Assembly: GCA_902558075.1 (NCBI GenBank)
Contig: CACECO010000001.1
Coordinates: 1-64,000 of the forward strand
Length of the DNA: 64,000 nt
Reading direction: 5' to 3'
Source of the DNA: an uncultured Litorivicinus sp.
Lineage (GTDB): Bacteria > Pseudomonadota > Gammaproteobacteria > Pseudomonadales > Litorivicinaceae
The stretch's first letter is position 1. Each line of letters starts with the position of its first letter. This document shows, piece by piece, positions 36,401 through 46,417 of the stretch. The notes under the pieces were generated by a model that saw nothing but the letters and a program-made list of their open reading frames with translations, was not told the DNA's origin and searched no databases. The position numbers and the translations under genes are program-made.

Positions 36401-38662
36401 TCATCCTCCAAACCAATTATCCAACCAGCTACCACTTGGTGATTCCAAGCTACCATCTCCACAGAAGCCAGCTTGCGCTGGGCGAGATTCTATCGGCAGA
36501 GGCCGCTTTTCTGCACCATCGCACGATTGATCCACGATCTGTCCAGACCGATTCATCCAACCGTACATCAATCCCTCAGGTAAAGTCTTCGCTCGATCGC
36601 TCCTTTGCACAAACTGAATCGCACCCGCAATAATAGGTAAAGCTGCGACTGAACCAACCAATCCTGCTTTGCGGTTATCATCAAAGCCCACCCACGCAAC
36701 ACCTAGCCGGCGCCCATCAGCACCTACGAACCATGCATCACGACCATCATCCGTGGTTCCGGTTTTTGATGCCAAGAGTTGGCCATAACGCTGACCAAAA
36801 GCGCGTCCAGTGCCGATCTTCGCACCAACCCGCATCATATGGTCAACCTGAACAGCCGCACGTGCCATCATGAAGCGAGATGATTCGAAATACCGCCTAG
36901 ATAATTCACGTCCAGAGTCGTCCACCACAGTCCTGACTGATTTCAGTGGTGTGAGATAGCCTTGATTCAATAAGCCTTGATAGCGCGTTGCCACCTGATA
37001 CGGCGACATTTCGGAGACACCCAAAATGGTCGCAGGTGGCTTCGTCGATCCCACGGGAATCCCATAATCAATTAAGCGATCAAGAATCGAATCGAGACCC
37101 AATCCCAATGCCAAATGAACGGTGGCCTGGTTGATACTATTGGCGATGATATTTTCGAGCCGAACCACACCCTGCTCTGTTTTCTCATAATTTTTTGGGG
37201 ACCAGACGTTTCCTTGTCCATCACGAATAGAGACAACCTCATCTCGAACCAGACTCCCGGCATGAAGCCGAGTGTCTCTTTCAATGGCAGCGGCTACAAC
37301 GAAAGGTTTAACCAGCGATCCAATTTGCCGCTTTGCGTCAAGCACCCGATGAAACCCTGCGTTGTCATCGCGGCCAGCCAATACCGCCTGAATCTCACCG
37401 GTTGGGATATCAACAACCAATGCTCCCATTTGTGCTTCGCTCGACGGATCCATCCCGATATCTTTGAGGCGGCGCAATGTGTCTTTGCGACCCTCGAGCA
37501 ACCCACGATGCACTTGAGGATCGAGCGCTGTATAAATTTTCAGACCAGCAGCAGTGAGTTGTTGACTAGTGTAATCATTGGTTAATTCGCGACGAACCAC
37601 TGACACATAACCTGGAAAACGACCGATTCGGTCGGCCGGTTGCCTGGGAACAGACAACGGGGCTTTAGCTGCTACCTCGGCTATGGTCTCGGTGATGACA
37701 CCCTGAGTCGCGGCTAACGACAGGACCAAATTTCTGCGCTCGAGTGCGCGCGCTGGAAACCGTCTTGGATTCAACGCACTTGGGCCTTTAATCAAACCAA
37801 TCAATAGTGCTTGTTCGGAGACAGATAATTCATTAATCGGACGACCAAAATAAAACTGTGCTGCGGTCCCAAAACCGTGAATCGCTCGATTACCCCACTG
37901 TCCCAGAAAGACTTCGTTCACATAGGCTCCTAAGATGCGTTCTTTCGAGAAGCCAGCATCCATCAATACCGCATAGACAGCTTCCAATGCTTTTCGCGCG
38001 AGCGTCCGTTCGCGTGTGAGATACAAATTCTTGACAAGTTGTTGCGTTAGCGTACTGCCACCTTGTGCAAATCGACCAGCCAAGACGTTATTCATTGCTG
38101 CGCGCATGATGCCGGTGATTGAGATCCCTGCATGATCAAAAAATGCTCGATCCTCAACCGCAATCAACATCTTGATAAAGTCAGCGGGTAGGTCGCTCAA
38201 GTCTATAATTTCGCGATCTGCGTGAGTTCCTGATAATTGCGCAAGAACCAGTGGCTCAAAGCGGATAATGTCGATTGGCGTTGACGATTGATCAGTTAGC
38301 ACGGCGACCTGACCATTTTGAAAAACAACCCTGACCAACCGATCCGGCTCGAGACCGTCAGGAAATTGATGACCGCGCATCCCAATCCACAGAGCTTGAT
38401 CACTTAGTTGATACTGGCCTCGTCCCGGGCGTCCACTGACAACCTGATAGTTTAAGAGATCCAGTTCAAAACGTGTCTGATCAACTGAAATTGGTGCGCC
38501 CTGAAACAGCTCAAGCGGACGCGCATAAATCTTTGCTCCAACAGCCCAAGAAAGTGATTGAAATTGCCGCGAAAGATGGGCATTGAGATACACTACACTC
38601 AACCCCACTGCTACTAATAGAGTAAGACACGATTTTAAAAACATAGGCCACCATCGATTCAT
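36401..38662 (-). CDS. mrcB: Penicillin-binding protein 1b (bifunctional)
   Basis: A 753-residue class A PBP: an N-terminal membrane anchor (about residues 8–27), a UB2H-like region (about 60–150), glycosyltransferase domain with VEDRAFFDHAGIS and GGSTLTQQLVKNLYLTRERT, and transpeptidase domain with the SxxK serine in GSLVKPFVVAAA, an SxN and KTGTTDDGRDAWF. It polymerises and cross-links peptidoglycan. It is followed at once by the LpoP-type lipoprotein gene. No start other than the ATG at 38660–38662 is needed. Confidence 0.96.
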   Translation of the reverse strand: MNRWWPMFLKSCLTLLVAVGLSVVYLNAHLSRQFQSLSWAVGAKIYARPLELFQGAPISVDQTRFELDLLNYQVVSGRPGRGQYQLSDQALWIGMRGHQFPDGLEPDRLVRVVFQNGQVAVLTDQSSTPIDIIRFEPLVLAQLSGTHADREIIDLSDLPADFIKMLIAVEDRAFFDHAGISITGIMRAAMNNVLAGRFAQGGSTLTQQLVKNLYLTRERTLARKALEAVYAVLMDAGFSKERILGAYVNEVFLGQWGNRAIHGFGTAAQFYFGRPINELSVSEQALLIGLIKGPSALNPRRFPARALERRNLVLSLAATQGVITETIAEVAAKAPLSVPRQPADRIGRFPGYVSVVRRELTNDYTSQQLTAAGLKIYTALDPQVHRGLLEGRKDTLRRLKDIGMDPSSEAQMGALVVDIPTGEIQAVLAGRDDNAGFHRVLDAKRQIGSLVKPFVVAAAIERDTRLHAGSLVRDEVVSIRDGQGNVWSPKNYEKTEQGVVRLENIIANSINQATVHLALGLGLDSILDRLIDYGIPVGSTKPPATILGVSEMSPYQVATRYQGLLNQGYLTPLKSVRTVVDDSGRELSRRYFESSRFMMARAAVQVDHMMRVGAKIGTGRAFGQRYGQLLASKTGTTDDGRDAWFVGADGRRLGVAWVGFDDNRKAGLVGSVAALPIIAGAIQFVQRSDRAKTLPEGLMYGWMNRSGQIVDQSCDGAEKRPLPIESRPAQAGFCGDGSLESPSGSWLDNWFGG

Positions 38663-38688
38663 GGGTGGCAGTATACCGGGAGGAAGAG

Positions 38689-40143
38689 GTGAGCGAGACG
38701 CTCATTGATGCATTGCGACAAAAATCATGCTACTCGCATGAAGTCAAAGAGATTGAAGTGATCGAATCTGACCTCGCCTGGATCATATTAACCGGTAGCT
38801 TTGTTTATAAGATTAAAAAACCAATCGACTTGTATTTCTTGGATGCTAGTTCTCTTGAAGCTAGACATTCACTCTGCCAAAGCGAGTTCAGTCTGAACCA
38901 GCGGAGCTATCAGGAGATGTATCTTGATGTGGTTGGGATCTATCAATCAGAGACGGGCATAACAGTCGGAGAGGGCAGTGGGGAGGCAATTGAATACGCG
39001 GTGAAAATGCGCCAATTTGATCCGAATCAAACGCTGGATCAAATTCACGATCGCAAACAACTGAATCACGATCGATTGGAAAAGCTTTGCCAATCAGTTT
39101 TCGACTTTCACTCAAGTGCGCCGATCTCTGGTATTGAAATGCCTTTCGGTGAACCAAACTCGCTCTACGTCCCCGCACAACTTAACTTTGATCAGGTTAG
39201 ACCGCACCTGACAGAAGCCAAAGATCTCGCCCAACTACTCCAGCTTGAAGCCTGGGCTCACGAGTACCTCAGACGATTATGGCCTCGATTTGCAGAGCGC
39301 AAGGATTTGGGGATGATCCGCGAATGCCATGGCGACTTACACCTCGGAAATGTCATGGAGACTGAATCCAGCGAAATGCGTTTGTTTGACTGTATTGAAT
39401 ATCGTGCCGAATTTCGCTGGATTGATGTGATCAGTGAGATTGCATTTTTAACTATTGATCTAGAGGCCCGCGACGATTTCGCGTCAGCCTGGCACCTGCT
39501 GAATCGATACCTCGAGTTGACAGGTGATTATCATGCTCTGTGGGTTTACCAAGGATATCAAGCCTATCGCGCGATGGTTCGTGCCAAAGAATGCCTATTG
39601 GGGTTGAACGCACCGATTCTTCCGACAGAAACTGAGACTTCACCGCTCGCGCGCTATCGCCGTTACGCGGTTATGGCAGAGCATGCGACCATGATACGAC
39701 CACGCGTTTTACTGATTACGCTAGGTCTTGATATAGATATCCGCCAATCACTCACGCATCAACTGATCGACGATTTTGGAATGATCCGCCTTCGCTCGGA
39801 TCTCGAGCGGCAAAGGCTTTACGGCGATCAAGAAGACACTGCGCCCAAGACCTATCGACACCTCGTGGAGTTAGCTGAGTTGTCACTCAGAGCTGGATTC
39901 CCGGTTGTTGTCTCAGGTAGCTTCGAACATCCTGATGACCGCGAGCGGTTTCGGCGCCTTGCGGAGTCGCATGGGCTCCTGTTTGGAATACTGACCGATG
40001 AAGATAGTGCAAAAGAAGCGCAGCTTAACGAAGAAGAATTGGCCTCAACACACGTGCTACGCCTCGATGATTCAGAGCGAATGATTCGTGAAGTACGCGA
40101 TCTAGGTCAGTCATTCGGTATGCATTTAGGAGTTCAGCGTTGA
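38689..40143 (+). CDS. APH-like / degenerate P-loop two-domain protein
   Basis: A 484-residue relative of the aminoglycoside-phosphotransferase + AAA_33 kinase fusions common in Proteobacteria. The N-terminal kinase-like domain keeps CHGDLHLGNVM and FDCIEYRAEFRWIDVISE. In the C-terminal domain the Walker A, usually GLSGSGKST, reads GLDIDIRQS (residues 346–354): both later glycines, Lys and Ser are gone with no length change, though RLRSDLERQRL remains. The start is GTG with GGAGGAAGA ahead; the frame is open eight codons upstream. Substrate unknown. Its stop overlaps the coq7 start. Confidence 0.85.
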   Translation: MSETLIDALRQKSCYSHEVKEIEVIESDLAWIILTGSFVYKIKKPIDLYFLDASSLEARHSLCQSEFSLNQRSYQEMYLDVVGIYQSETGITVGEGSGEAIEYAVKMRQFDPNQTLDQIHDRKQLNHDRLEKLCQSVFDFHSSAPISGIEMPFGEPNSLYVPAQLNFDQVRPHLTEAKDLAQLLQLEAWAHEYLRRLWPRFAERKDLGMIRECHGDLHLGNVMETESSEMRLFDCIEYRAEFRWIDVISEIAFLTIDLEARDDFASAWHLLNRYLELTGDYHALWVYQGYQAYRAMVRAKECLLGLNAPILPTETETSPLARYRRYAVMAEHATMIRPRVLLITLGLDIDIRQSLTHQLIDDFGMIRLRSDLERQRLYGDQEDTAPKTYRHLVELAELSLRAGFPVVVSGSFEHPDDRERFRRLAESHGLLFGILTDEDSAKEAQLNEEELASTHVLRLDDSERMIREVRDLGQSFGMHLGVQR

Positions 40144-40769
40144 ATACTGTTGATCGTTTCATACACGGGTTTGACGGGTTATTGAGAACCATTGCTCGAG
40201 TCAAACCTGAGGCACACAATTCATCACCTGGAATGGGTGCCCTTGATGATCCAATGACTGAGGATGAAATCAAACTCTCCGGAGGACTGATGCGAGTTAA
40301 TCACACCGGTGAGATCTGTGCGCAAGGCCTTTACAACGGTCAAGCTGTATTTGCTTCAAGTCCAGAGACCGCCGAGGCGTTAACCAAGGCTGCCAATGAA
40401 GAGCTTGACCATCTGGCATGGTGTAGGGAACGACTGGACGAATTGGGCGCCAAACCCAGTCTACTCGACCCTTTGTGGTATACCGCTTCGTTCGCCCTAG
40501 GGGCTGGCGCAGCACTTATCTCAGACAAAATTTCGCTCGGTTTTGTCCACGCAACGGAAAAAAACGTTGAACGTCACTTGAAGGAGCATCTCGAACGACT
40601 TCCAGACAGTGACCATGCGTCTCGACAAATTCTTAAGCACATGCTTGTCGATGAAATCCGACATGGCGAGGAGGCACTAAGCCAGGGTAGCGAAGAACTC
40701 CCGAAGCCGGTCCAACGGCTCATGTGGGAAGGTGCGAAACTCATGACGACAACTGCAGAACGCATCTGA
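40140..40769 (+). CDS. coq7: 2-polyprenyl-3-methyl-6-methoxy-1,4-benzoquinol hydroxylase (Coq7)
   Basis: A 209-residue di-iron monooxygenase for a late ubiquinone step. Iron ligands are visible as E58 in NHTGEIC, E88 and H91 in ANEELDH, and later ATEKNVERH and VDEIRHGE. The start is TTG (40140), overlapping the preceding stop as TTGA, with AGGAG nine bases upstream; no better start is present. It is the Coq7 type rather than the flavin enzyme UbiF. Confidence 0.95.
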   Translation: MNTVDRFIHGFDGLLRTIARVKPEAHNSSPGMGALDDPMTEDEIKLSGGLMRVNHTGEICAQGLYNGQAVFASSPETAEALTKAANEELDHLAWCRERLDELGAKPSLLDPLWYTASFALGAGAALISDKISLGFVHATEKNVERHLKEHLERLPDSDHASRQILKHMLVDEIRHGEEALSQGSEELPKPVQRLMWEGAKLMTTTAERI

Positions 40770-40799
40770 TCAAAGTGGCTTATTCAACGACACTACAAG

Positions 40800-40845
40800 C
40801 AAATTCAGAGGAAAAAGCCCAGGAGCGGGGAATCCGCTTTGACCA
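40800..40845. terminator. Possible weak terminator between coq7 and the OsmC gene
   Basis: AGCGG-GGAAT-CCGCT forms a short hairpin near 40825–40840, followed by TT only on plus; on minus a TTTTTCC run follows GGGC further on. It sits between convergent genes. Low certainty. Confidence 0.3.
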
Positions 40846-41262
40846 CTAAGACAATAATGTCACCCGATGACTCAATTCAATGCCTGCGTCTTCCAGCATT
40901 CTCGATGCGGAACAATATTTTTCTGCAGATAACGTAACGGCCCGCTCGACCTTACCTTGATCTAGGTTGTCGCCCGACACATGAAAGTCCATGGTGATTT
41001 TTGTAAATACTGCGGGCACTGTATCCGCGCGTTTGGCCTCGAGAAAACACTCGCACGAAGTAACGTTTTGCCGTTGCTTTTTCAAGATTGTAATAACATC
41101 AAAACTCGCACAACTCCCGAGTCCCATCAGGATGAGTTCCATTGGCCGAGGCCCAATATTACATCCGCCATGCTCTGGAGCCCCATCGACAACCATCGCA
41201 TGGCCAGAGCCACTCTCCGCCACGAAGGATACTTCTTGATGCCAAGAGACACGTGATTTCAT
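40846..41262 (-). CDS. OsmC-family protein (YhfA type)
   Basis: A 138-residue OsmC/Ohr-fold protein. The two redox-cysteine positions of the family are present: Cys in MGLGSCASFDVITIL and Cys in AEKYCSASRML. The family includes peroxide reductases, but YhfA-type members lack a firm function. The ATG at 41260–41262 has GGAG eleven bases ahead; a GTG four codons earlier sits inside the Shine-Dalgarno. It overlaps the DUF2489-like stop by four bases, so it is at the end of the trp-linked transcript. Confidence 0.88.
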   Translation of the reverse strand: MKSRVSWHQEVSFVAESGSGHAMVVDGAPEHGGCNIGPRPMELILMGLGSCASFDVITILKKQRQNVTSCECFLEAKRADTVPAVFTKITMDFHVSGDNLDQGKVERAVTLSAEKYCSASRMLEDAGIELSHRVTLLS

Positions 41263-41681
41263 TGATTCACCCACTCCTTTAAGCGCTTGAGCTCAGCCGC
41301 GAGCTCCGCTTCATGAATTTGTAACAACTGTCGTCGCGCCGCATCGTGTTCTCTTCGAATTGTTGCGTCAATTTGTTGTCGCGCCTCCCCAAACGGCATC
41401 GTGAGGATGGCTCCGCTCACTTCATCAAACCGAGTCAATTCAAGAGCGGAAAGCCAGTTCTCCTGATGCGCATCGAGCAGCACCCGAATCCGTAGCACAC
41501 ACTCGGAACGGTCCACCTGATCTGTCAGATAAGAATCAATCAAAATGTGAATGCCCAACAACGCATCTCGTCTCGCTTGTGCTCGTTGATGCGCGAGCGT
41601 TTTGACCTGACGCGTCAGCGACCAGGCATACCAGCCAAGGCCTGCAACGATGAGAATCGCGAGAGCAATTAGCCAAAGCAT
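41259..41681 (-). CDS. DUF2489-like membrane-anchored protein
   Basis: 140 residues: one N-terminal membrane helix (about residues 2–20), then a soluble helical region rich in Arg, Gln and Glu (AHQRAQARRDALLGIHILID, REHDAARRQLLQIHEAELAAEL) with coiled-coil character. I match it to DUF2489 from length and layout; function unknown. It shares one base with the trpC stop and overlaps the OsmC gene, so it is probably co-transcribed with the trp genes without being a tryptophan enzyme. Confidence 0.7.
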   Translation of the reverse strand: MLWLIALAILIVAGLGWYAWSLTRQVKTLAHQRAQARRDALLGIHILIDSYLTDQVDRSECVLRIRVLLDAHQENWLSALELTRFDEVSGAILTMPFGEARQQIDATIRREHDAARRQLLQIHEAELAAELKRLKEWVNQ

Positions 41682-42487
41682 TAATAAAGATCCTGAAACA
41701 ATCCTGTTAGAGCAACACCTGGGTCAGGCTGTCGCATGAAGGCCTCACCGACCAGGAATCCATAAATGCCGTGTGCATGCATCAATTCGACATCTTTCGT
41801 CTGCACTATTCCCGATTCGGTGATGAGTAATCGATCGTCTGGAATGTGTTGCAACAGATCAAGTGTTACCTGAAGCCTAGTTTCGAATGTATGCAGGTTT
41901 CGATTATTGATACCGATTAGCTGATTATCCAGTGCAAGCGCACGCTCAAGTTCACGTTCGTCATGCACCTCTATCAATACATTGAGACCGACAGACAATG
42001 CGGTGTCATGCAAGCGCCTTAAATCGACATCATCGAGCGCAGCCACGATTAATAAAATACAATCCGCACCCAAGACTCGTGATTCAATAATTTGGTAAGG
42101 ATCGACCATAAAATCCTTTCGGATGACTGGGAGATTGCATGCCCTGCGTGCCGCCTGCAAATCATCATCAGACCCCTGAAAGAAGTCCTGGTCAGTTAGG
42201 ATGGATAAACAACATGCTCCTGCTCTTTCATATTGTTGCGCATGAAGTGCCGGCTGAAAGTCAGCTCTCAATAAACCCTTCGATGGCGAAGCACGCTTAA
42301 TTTCCGCAATCACCGCCGATTTTCGAGCCATCGCCTGTTTGACAAGTCGATCAATAAACCCGCGCGTTTCATCCTGATCCGCTAGCATGCTTTTGAGTTC
42401 GTTAATCGATCGTTTTGACTGACGATCCGCAACTTCTTGACGCTTCCTGACAATGATCCGATCTAAAATTGTTGCCGAACAACTCAT
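41681..42487 (-). CDS. trpC: Indole-3-glycerol phosphate synthase
   Basis: A 268-residue monofunctional TrpC, a TIM barrel. Signature segments are [47 protein letters not shown] and [12 protein letters not shown]. It converts CdRP to indole-3-glycerol phosphate. It is not fused to TrpF. It begins three bases after the trpD stop. Confidence 0.97.
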   Translation of the reverse strand: MSCSATILDRIIVRKRQEVADRQSKRSINELKSMLADQDETRGFIDRLVKQAMARKSAVIAEIKRASPSKGLLRADFQPALHAQQYERAGACCLSILTDQDFFQGSDDDLQAARRACNLPVIRKDFMVDPYQIIESRVLGADCILLIVAALDDVDLRRLHDTALSVGLNVLIEVHDERELERALALDNQLIGINNRNLHTFETRLQVTLDLLQHIPDDRLLITESGIVQTKDVELMHAHGIYGFLVGEAFMRQPDPGVALTGLFQDLY

Positions 42488-42490
42488 GGA

Positions 42491-43516
42491 TTATTCGCCT
42501 TTCAATTCTTGTGTTAGACGCACGAGTGCCTCAAATTTTTGCATGGCCTCGCCAGACTCAATCACTTCCCAGGCCGCCTCAACACCATCCTCAAGCGAAT
42601 GCGCACAGCCCGCTGTATAAATTGCTGCACCTGCATTTAAGGCCACGATATCTGACGCAGGATGATCATCAGCCACTAGTGCCATTTTGATCAGCTCAAG
42701 CGATTGTTCAGCGGTCTCAACAATCAACTCATCGCGGTCACTTAACTCGAGGTCAAAGTCTTGTGGTTTGATTCGATACTCGCGGATACGTCCATCTTTC
42801 AATTCAGCAACCCGGCTGGCTGCTGACACACTCAACTCATCGAGCCCATCCTCTGATCGAACCACTAATACATGGCGAGATCCAAGTCGATGTAGGACTT
42901 CCGCCAAGGGTGTTAACAACATTTCATCAAAGACACCCAGTACTTGGTTCGGTGCACCGGCAGGATTGGTCAAAGGTCCCAGCACATTGAAGATCGTTCG
43001 CATCGCGAGCTCTTTGCGTGGACCAATCGCGTAACGCATTGCGGAATGGTGTGCAGGAGCAAACATGAACCCAACACCCAGGGTCTCGATACAGTTTTTC
43101 ACTTGATCAGCATCCAGATCTAAGCTAACACCCGCAGCCTCAAGAACATCCGCTGATCCTGACTGCGAGGAAACAGAACGGTTACCATGCTTCGCAACTC
43201 GTCCACCGGCAGCGGCGACCACAAATGCGGATGCAGTTGATACATTAAAAATATTTGCGCCATCTCCGCCTGTTCCACAAGTATCAACCAAAAATTCTTT
43301 GGGGACATCGACCTTTTGAGAGAGTTCACGCATGACACTCGCAGCGCCGACGATTTCGTCAATAGTCTCGCCTTTCATTCTGAGACCCATCAGTAACGCT
43401 CCAATCTGAGCGTCTGTAGCTTCGCCTGTCATGATCGATCGCATAACGGCAATCATTTCCTCAGAATGAAGATCATGCTTTGCGCATACAGTCGCGATCG
43501 CCTCTTGGATGGTCAT
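42491..43516 (-). CDS. trpD: Anthranilate phosphoribosyltransferase
   Basis: A 341-residue TrpD, transferring phosphoribose to anthranilate. Motifs: [38 protein letters not shown] and [10 protein letters not shown]. The ATG (43514–43516) overlaps the trpG stop as ATGA with GGGGGAGAG upstream; a GTG two codons earlier is in frame but less likely. Confidence 0.97.
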   Translation of the reverse strand: MTIQEAIATVCAKHDLHSEEMIAVMRSIMTGEATDAQIGALLMGLRMKGETIDEIVGAASVMRELSQKVDVPKEFLVDTCGTGGDGANIFNVSTASAFVVAAAGGRVAKHGNRSVSSQSGSADVLEAAGVSLDLDADQVKNCIETLGVGFMFAPAHHSAMRYAIGPRKELAMRTIFNVLGPLTNPAGAPNQVLGVFDEMLLTPLAEVLHRLGSRHVLVVRSEDGLDELSVSAASRVAELKDGRIREYRIKPQDFDLELSDRDELIVETAEQSLELIKMALVADDHPASDIVALNAGAAIYTAGCAHSLEDGVEAAWEVIESGEAMQKFEALVRLTQELKGE

Positions 43517-44109
43517 GACCACTCTCCCCCTCTTACTGCAAGAAAATTACGTAGCAACTCATGACCCTGTTGACTTGCAATTGATTCAGGATGGAACTGT
43601 ACACCTTCAACCGTCAGTTGTTTGTGACGAATACCCATTATCACCTCAGGTTCGTCCGATTCATCATGACTCCAAGCCGTGATCTCGAGGCCATCAGGCA
43701 CAGTCGCCGGATCAATGACCAAGGAATGATACCGTGTTTGAACCAGAGGCTGATTCAGACCCAAAAATACGCCCTCCCCATCATGATGAATCGAACTGGT
43801 TTTGCCATGTATCACTTTCGGAGCGCGAATGATGGAGCCTCCAAATGCTTGACCAATGGCTTGGTGCCCCAAACACACACCAAGCAATGGGACCTTTCCT
43901 GAAAAATGTTCAATGACTTGTATGCTGATTCCAGCCTGGTCTGGATCACATGGACCCGGACTGACCACAACATGATCCGGTTTAAGTGCAATCAACTCAT
44001 CTAAAGTGAACTGATCATTGCGGATAGTTGTGACCGTCTCACCGAGCTCTCCGAAGTACTGCACGAGGTTATAAGTGAAGCTATCGTAATTATCGATCAT
44101 TAGTAACAT
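43513..44109 (-). CDS. trpG: Anthranilate synthase, glutamine amidotransferase subunit
   Basis: A 198-residue class I amidotransferase. The nucleophile Cys lies in [17 protein letters not shown], and the His/Glu pair in [10 protein letters not shown]. It supplies ammonia to TrpE, and the same protein may also serve PabB in organisms with one TrpG. It lies three bases after trpE. Confidence 0.97.
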   Translation of the reverse strand: MLLMIDNYDSFTYNLVQYFGELGETVTTIRNDQFTLDELIALKPDHVVVSPGPCDPDQAGISIQVIEHFSGKVPLLGVCLGHQAIGQAFGGSIIRAPKVIHGKTSSIHHDGEGVFLGLNQPLVQTRYHSLVIDPATVPDGLEITAWSHDESDEPEVIMGIRHKQLTVEGVQFHPESIASQQGHELLRNFLAVRGGEWS

Positions 44110-44112
44110 CGT

Positions 44113-45636
44113 CTAGCTCCTTACCATCGGACCTTTGAGGTCCTTGAATCCTGTTAATGCAGCGTTTGCTGCCCGAATAACCGCCCGACCCTTATTCAAC
44201 GTTTCTGTCCATTCAGACTGCGGGACCGAATCAGCAACTAGACCAGCGCCTGCTTGAATGTGCATCACGCCACCCTTAATCACGGCAGTACGAATTGCAA
44301 TTGCTGTATCCATATTGCCTGACCAACCAAGGTAGCCAATAGCGCCACCATATATTCCTCGACGGACAGGCTCGAGTTGATTGATTAATTCCATGGCGCG
44401 CACCTTGGGTGCACCTGATAATGTTCCAGCAGGTAAACACGCTTTTAAAACGTCCAACGCACTCACATCAGGGCGAACTTTACCTTCGACATGGCTGACA
44501 ATATGCATGACGTGCGAATAGCGTTCGACTACCATGTTATCCGTCAATTCCACAGAACCAATTTCAGCGACGCGCCCAACATCATTACGACCCAGGTCGA
44601 TCAACATTAAATGCTCACTGATCTCTTTTGGATCTGCCATTAACTCGTTTTCAAGTGCCACATCTTCTTCTTGTGTTTTCCCACGTGGTCGAGTGCCTGC
44701 AATTGGGCGCACTGACACATGGCCATCCTCCAAGCGCGCAAGTATCTCTGGAGATGAGCCAACAATATGTGTGTCATCCAAATTAAGGAAGTACATATAT
44801 GGCGAAGGATTTAAGACTCGTAATGCACGATAAAGGGATAAAGGACTTTCGGCATACGGAACAGAAATTCGCTGGCTCAGAACCGTCTGCATCACGTCTC
44901 CAGCTTGAATGTACTCTTTGACGTCTTTTACTGCTGTTTTAAACGCATTTTTTTCTAAGCTGTACTGATAATCAGCTTCAGCGATTGGTTCGTGTTCAGT
45001 GGGATAAAAAGCGGACGGATCCATGGCGGATGCGAGGTCATCCAACATATACTCTAATCGTTCACGTGCTGTTTCGTAAGCACCTGCCTCCTGCGGGTTC
45101 GCGTGTGTGATCAACGTCAGCATCCCCGACAAGTTATCAAACACGACAACGTCATCAGACCGCATCAAAATAATGTCTGGAGAGCCGATCGGATCGTTGT
45201 TAGGGAGCGTTTTTGCGACTCGCGGCTCTACGAATTGAATCGTGTCATAGCTAAAATAGCCAACGAGACCCCCTGTAAACTTAGGTAAATCTAACTCCTC
45301 AACAACCCAAGGGGGGGTTTCTCCTAATCGGACTTGATAATCGGATATCCAAGTCAAAGGATCTTCTGACTCAATAATTTCGACGACTTCGTCACGCTCA
45401 AACCGAGTGATTCGGGGACCGTTGACTTCAATCCGCTCACGAGAGGGAAGACCGATACATGAATAACGACCCCAGGTCTCGCCTCCAGTTACTGATTCAA
45501 GCAAGTATGACCATGGGCGATTGGCGAGTTTCAGATAACACGATAATGGCGTTTCCATATCCGCAAGTCGTCTCACAGCGACAGGAACACGGGTGAGATC
45601 CAATTTTCGATACCTATCAAATTGTTCAGGTGTCAT
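44113..45636 (-). CDS. trpE: Anthranilate synthase component I
   Basis: A 507-residue TrpE, which makes anthranilate from chorismate. The tryptophan feedback element LLESVTGGE appears near residue 45, and the catalytic part has RPIAGTRPRG, LIDLGRNDVGRVA and CLPAGTLSGAPKVRAMELI. Its start overlaps the gph stop by 11 bases, so translation is probably coupled. No leader peptide or attenuator is visible ahead of the operon. Confidence 0.97.
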   Translation of the reverse strand: MTPEQFDRYRKLDLTRVPVAVRRLADMETPLSCYLKLANRPWSYLLESVTGGETWGRYSCIGLPSRERIEVNGPRITRFERDEVVEIIESEDPLTWISDYQVRLGETPPWVVEELDLPKFTGGLVGYFSYDTIQFVEPRVAKTLPNNDPIGSPDIILMRSDDVVVFDNLSGMLTLITHANPQEAGAYETARERLEYMLDDLASAMDPSAFYPTEHEPIAEADYQYSLEKNAFKTAVKDVKEYIQAGDVMQTVLSQRISVPYAESPLSLYRALRVLNPSPYMYFLNLDDTHIVGSSPEILARLEDGHVSVRPIAGTRPRGKTQEEDVALENELMADPKEISEHLMLIDLGRNDVGRVAEIGSVELTDNMVVERYSHVMHIVSHVEGKVRPDVSALDVLKACLPAGTLSGAPKVRAMELINQLEPVRRGIYGGAIGYLGWSGNMDTAIAIRTAVIKGGVMHIQAGAGLVADSVPQSEWTETLNKGRAVIRAANAALTGFKDLKGPMVRS

Positions 45637-46291
45637 TAACGATTAATTCCATCAAGTCGTGGATCACACGGTCTGCTCCGCAGCTCGAAACATCTAAATC
45701 TCCGGCGTATCCAAAACTGACCAAGATTGAGGTGACTCCCGCCGCCTTGGCTGCTCCCAAGTCTGCTTTGCTATCACCAATGAGACAAGCTTCATGGGGA
45801 GCTCTGCCCAAATCAGCTAGTGCTTTCTGCACCATATCAGGTTCCGGCTTTTTCGTCGGCAAATCATCGCCCGCAACAATGCTGTCAAACACATCTTGCA
45901 AACGAAAAGCAGGCAACATCAATTCCACAAAGCGCCGCGGTTTGTTGGTCACCAAGCCGACCTGCTTCCCCTTGGCGTTAAGTGTCTCGATGAGCTCTGT
46001 TGCGCCTGAATACAACACCGACGTTTCAGCGCAAATTGGCTCGTATTCTTCCAGAAAAACTGAGAGAAGCAGGCGGCACAAGGGTGATTTCATTGTGATA
46101 GTGTCATCGTTAGTGACATGCCTCACAGCTTGCTCAACCAGAGCGCCAGCACCATGGCCAACCATTTGCGTCCCAAGTTTGAGCCCGACACCCGGCAGTC
46201 CTGCTCGTTTAAGTGCACGATCCAGAGCGCGCGTAAGATCGGGCGCACTATCAACCAATGTGCCATCAAAATCGAAGAGATAAGCTTGCAT
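45626..46291 (-). CDS. gph: Phosphoglycolate phosphatase
   Basis: A 221-residue HAD phosphatase: DFDGTLVDS with catalytic Asp (residues 6–14), VTNKPRRF, and LIGDSKADLGAAKAAG. It clears 2-phosphoglycolate from DNA repair and metabolism. I chose the ATG giving MQAYLFDFDGTL. It is the first gene before trpE, the usual gph–trpE order in many gammaproteobacteria, and diverges from lptD. Confidence 0.9.
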   Translation of the reverse strand: MQAYLFDFDGTLVDSAPDLTRALDRALKRAGLPGVGLKLGTQMVGHGAGALVEQAVRHVTNDDTITMKSPLCRLLLSVFLEEYEPICAETSVLYSGATELIETLNAKGKQVGLVTNKPRRFVELMLPAFRLQDVFDSIVAGDDLPTKKPEPDMVQKALADLGRAPHEACLIGDSKADLGAAKAAGVTSILVSFGYAGDLDVSSCGADRVIHDLMELIVNDT

Positions 46292-46417
46292 ATTTGCGGA
46301 TCCAAACCGTCGGAAAGTGCGAAAACATATCATTGTTTAGGCGGCCAAGCACCCTAAGGCCTAGGCAACATGCATCAGACTCAACTATGATCGGGTTTCA
46401 GGTCTAAAAGTGAATCT

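Noticed and set aside
46292-46417. trp leader peptide or attenuator before gph–trpE
   Set aside because: No short frame with clustered Trp codons and no terminator/antiterminator pair was found.
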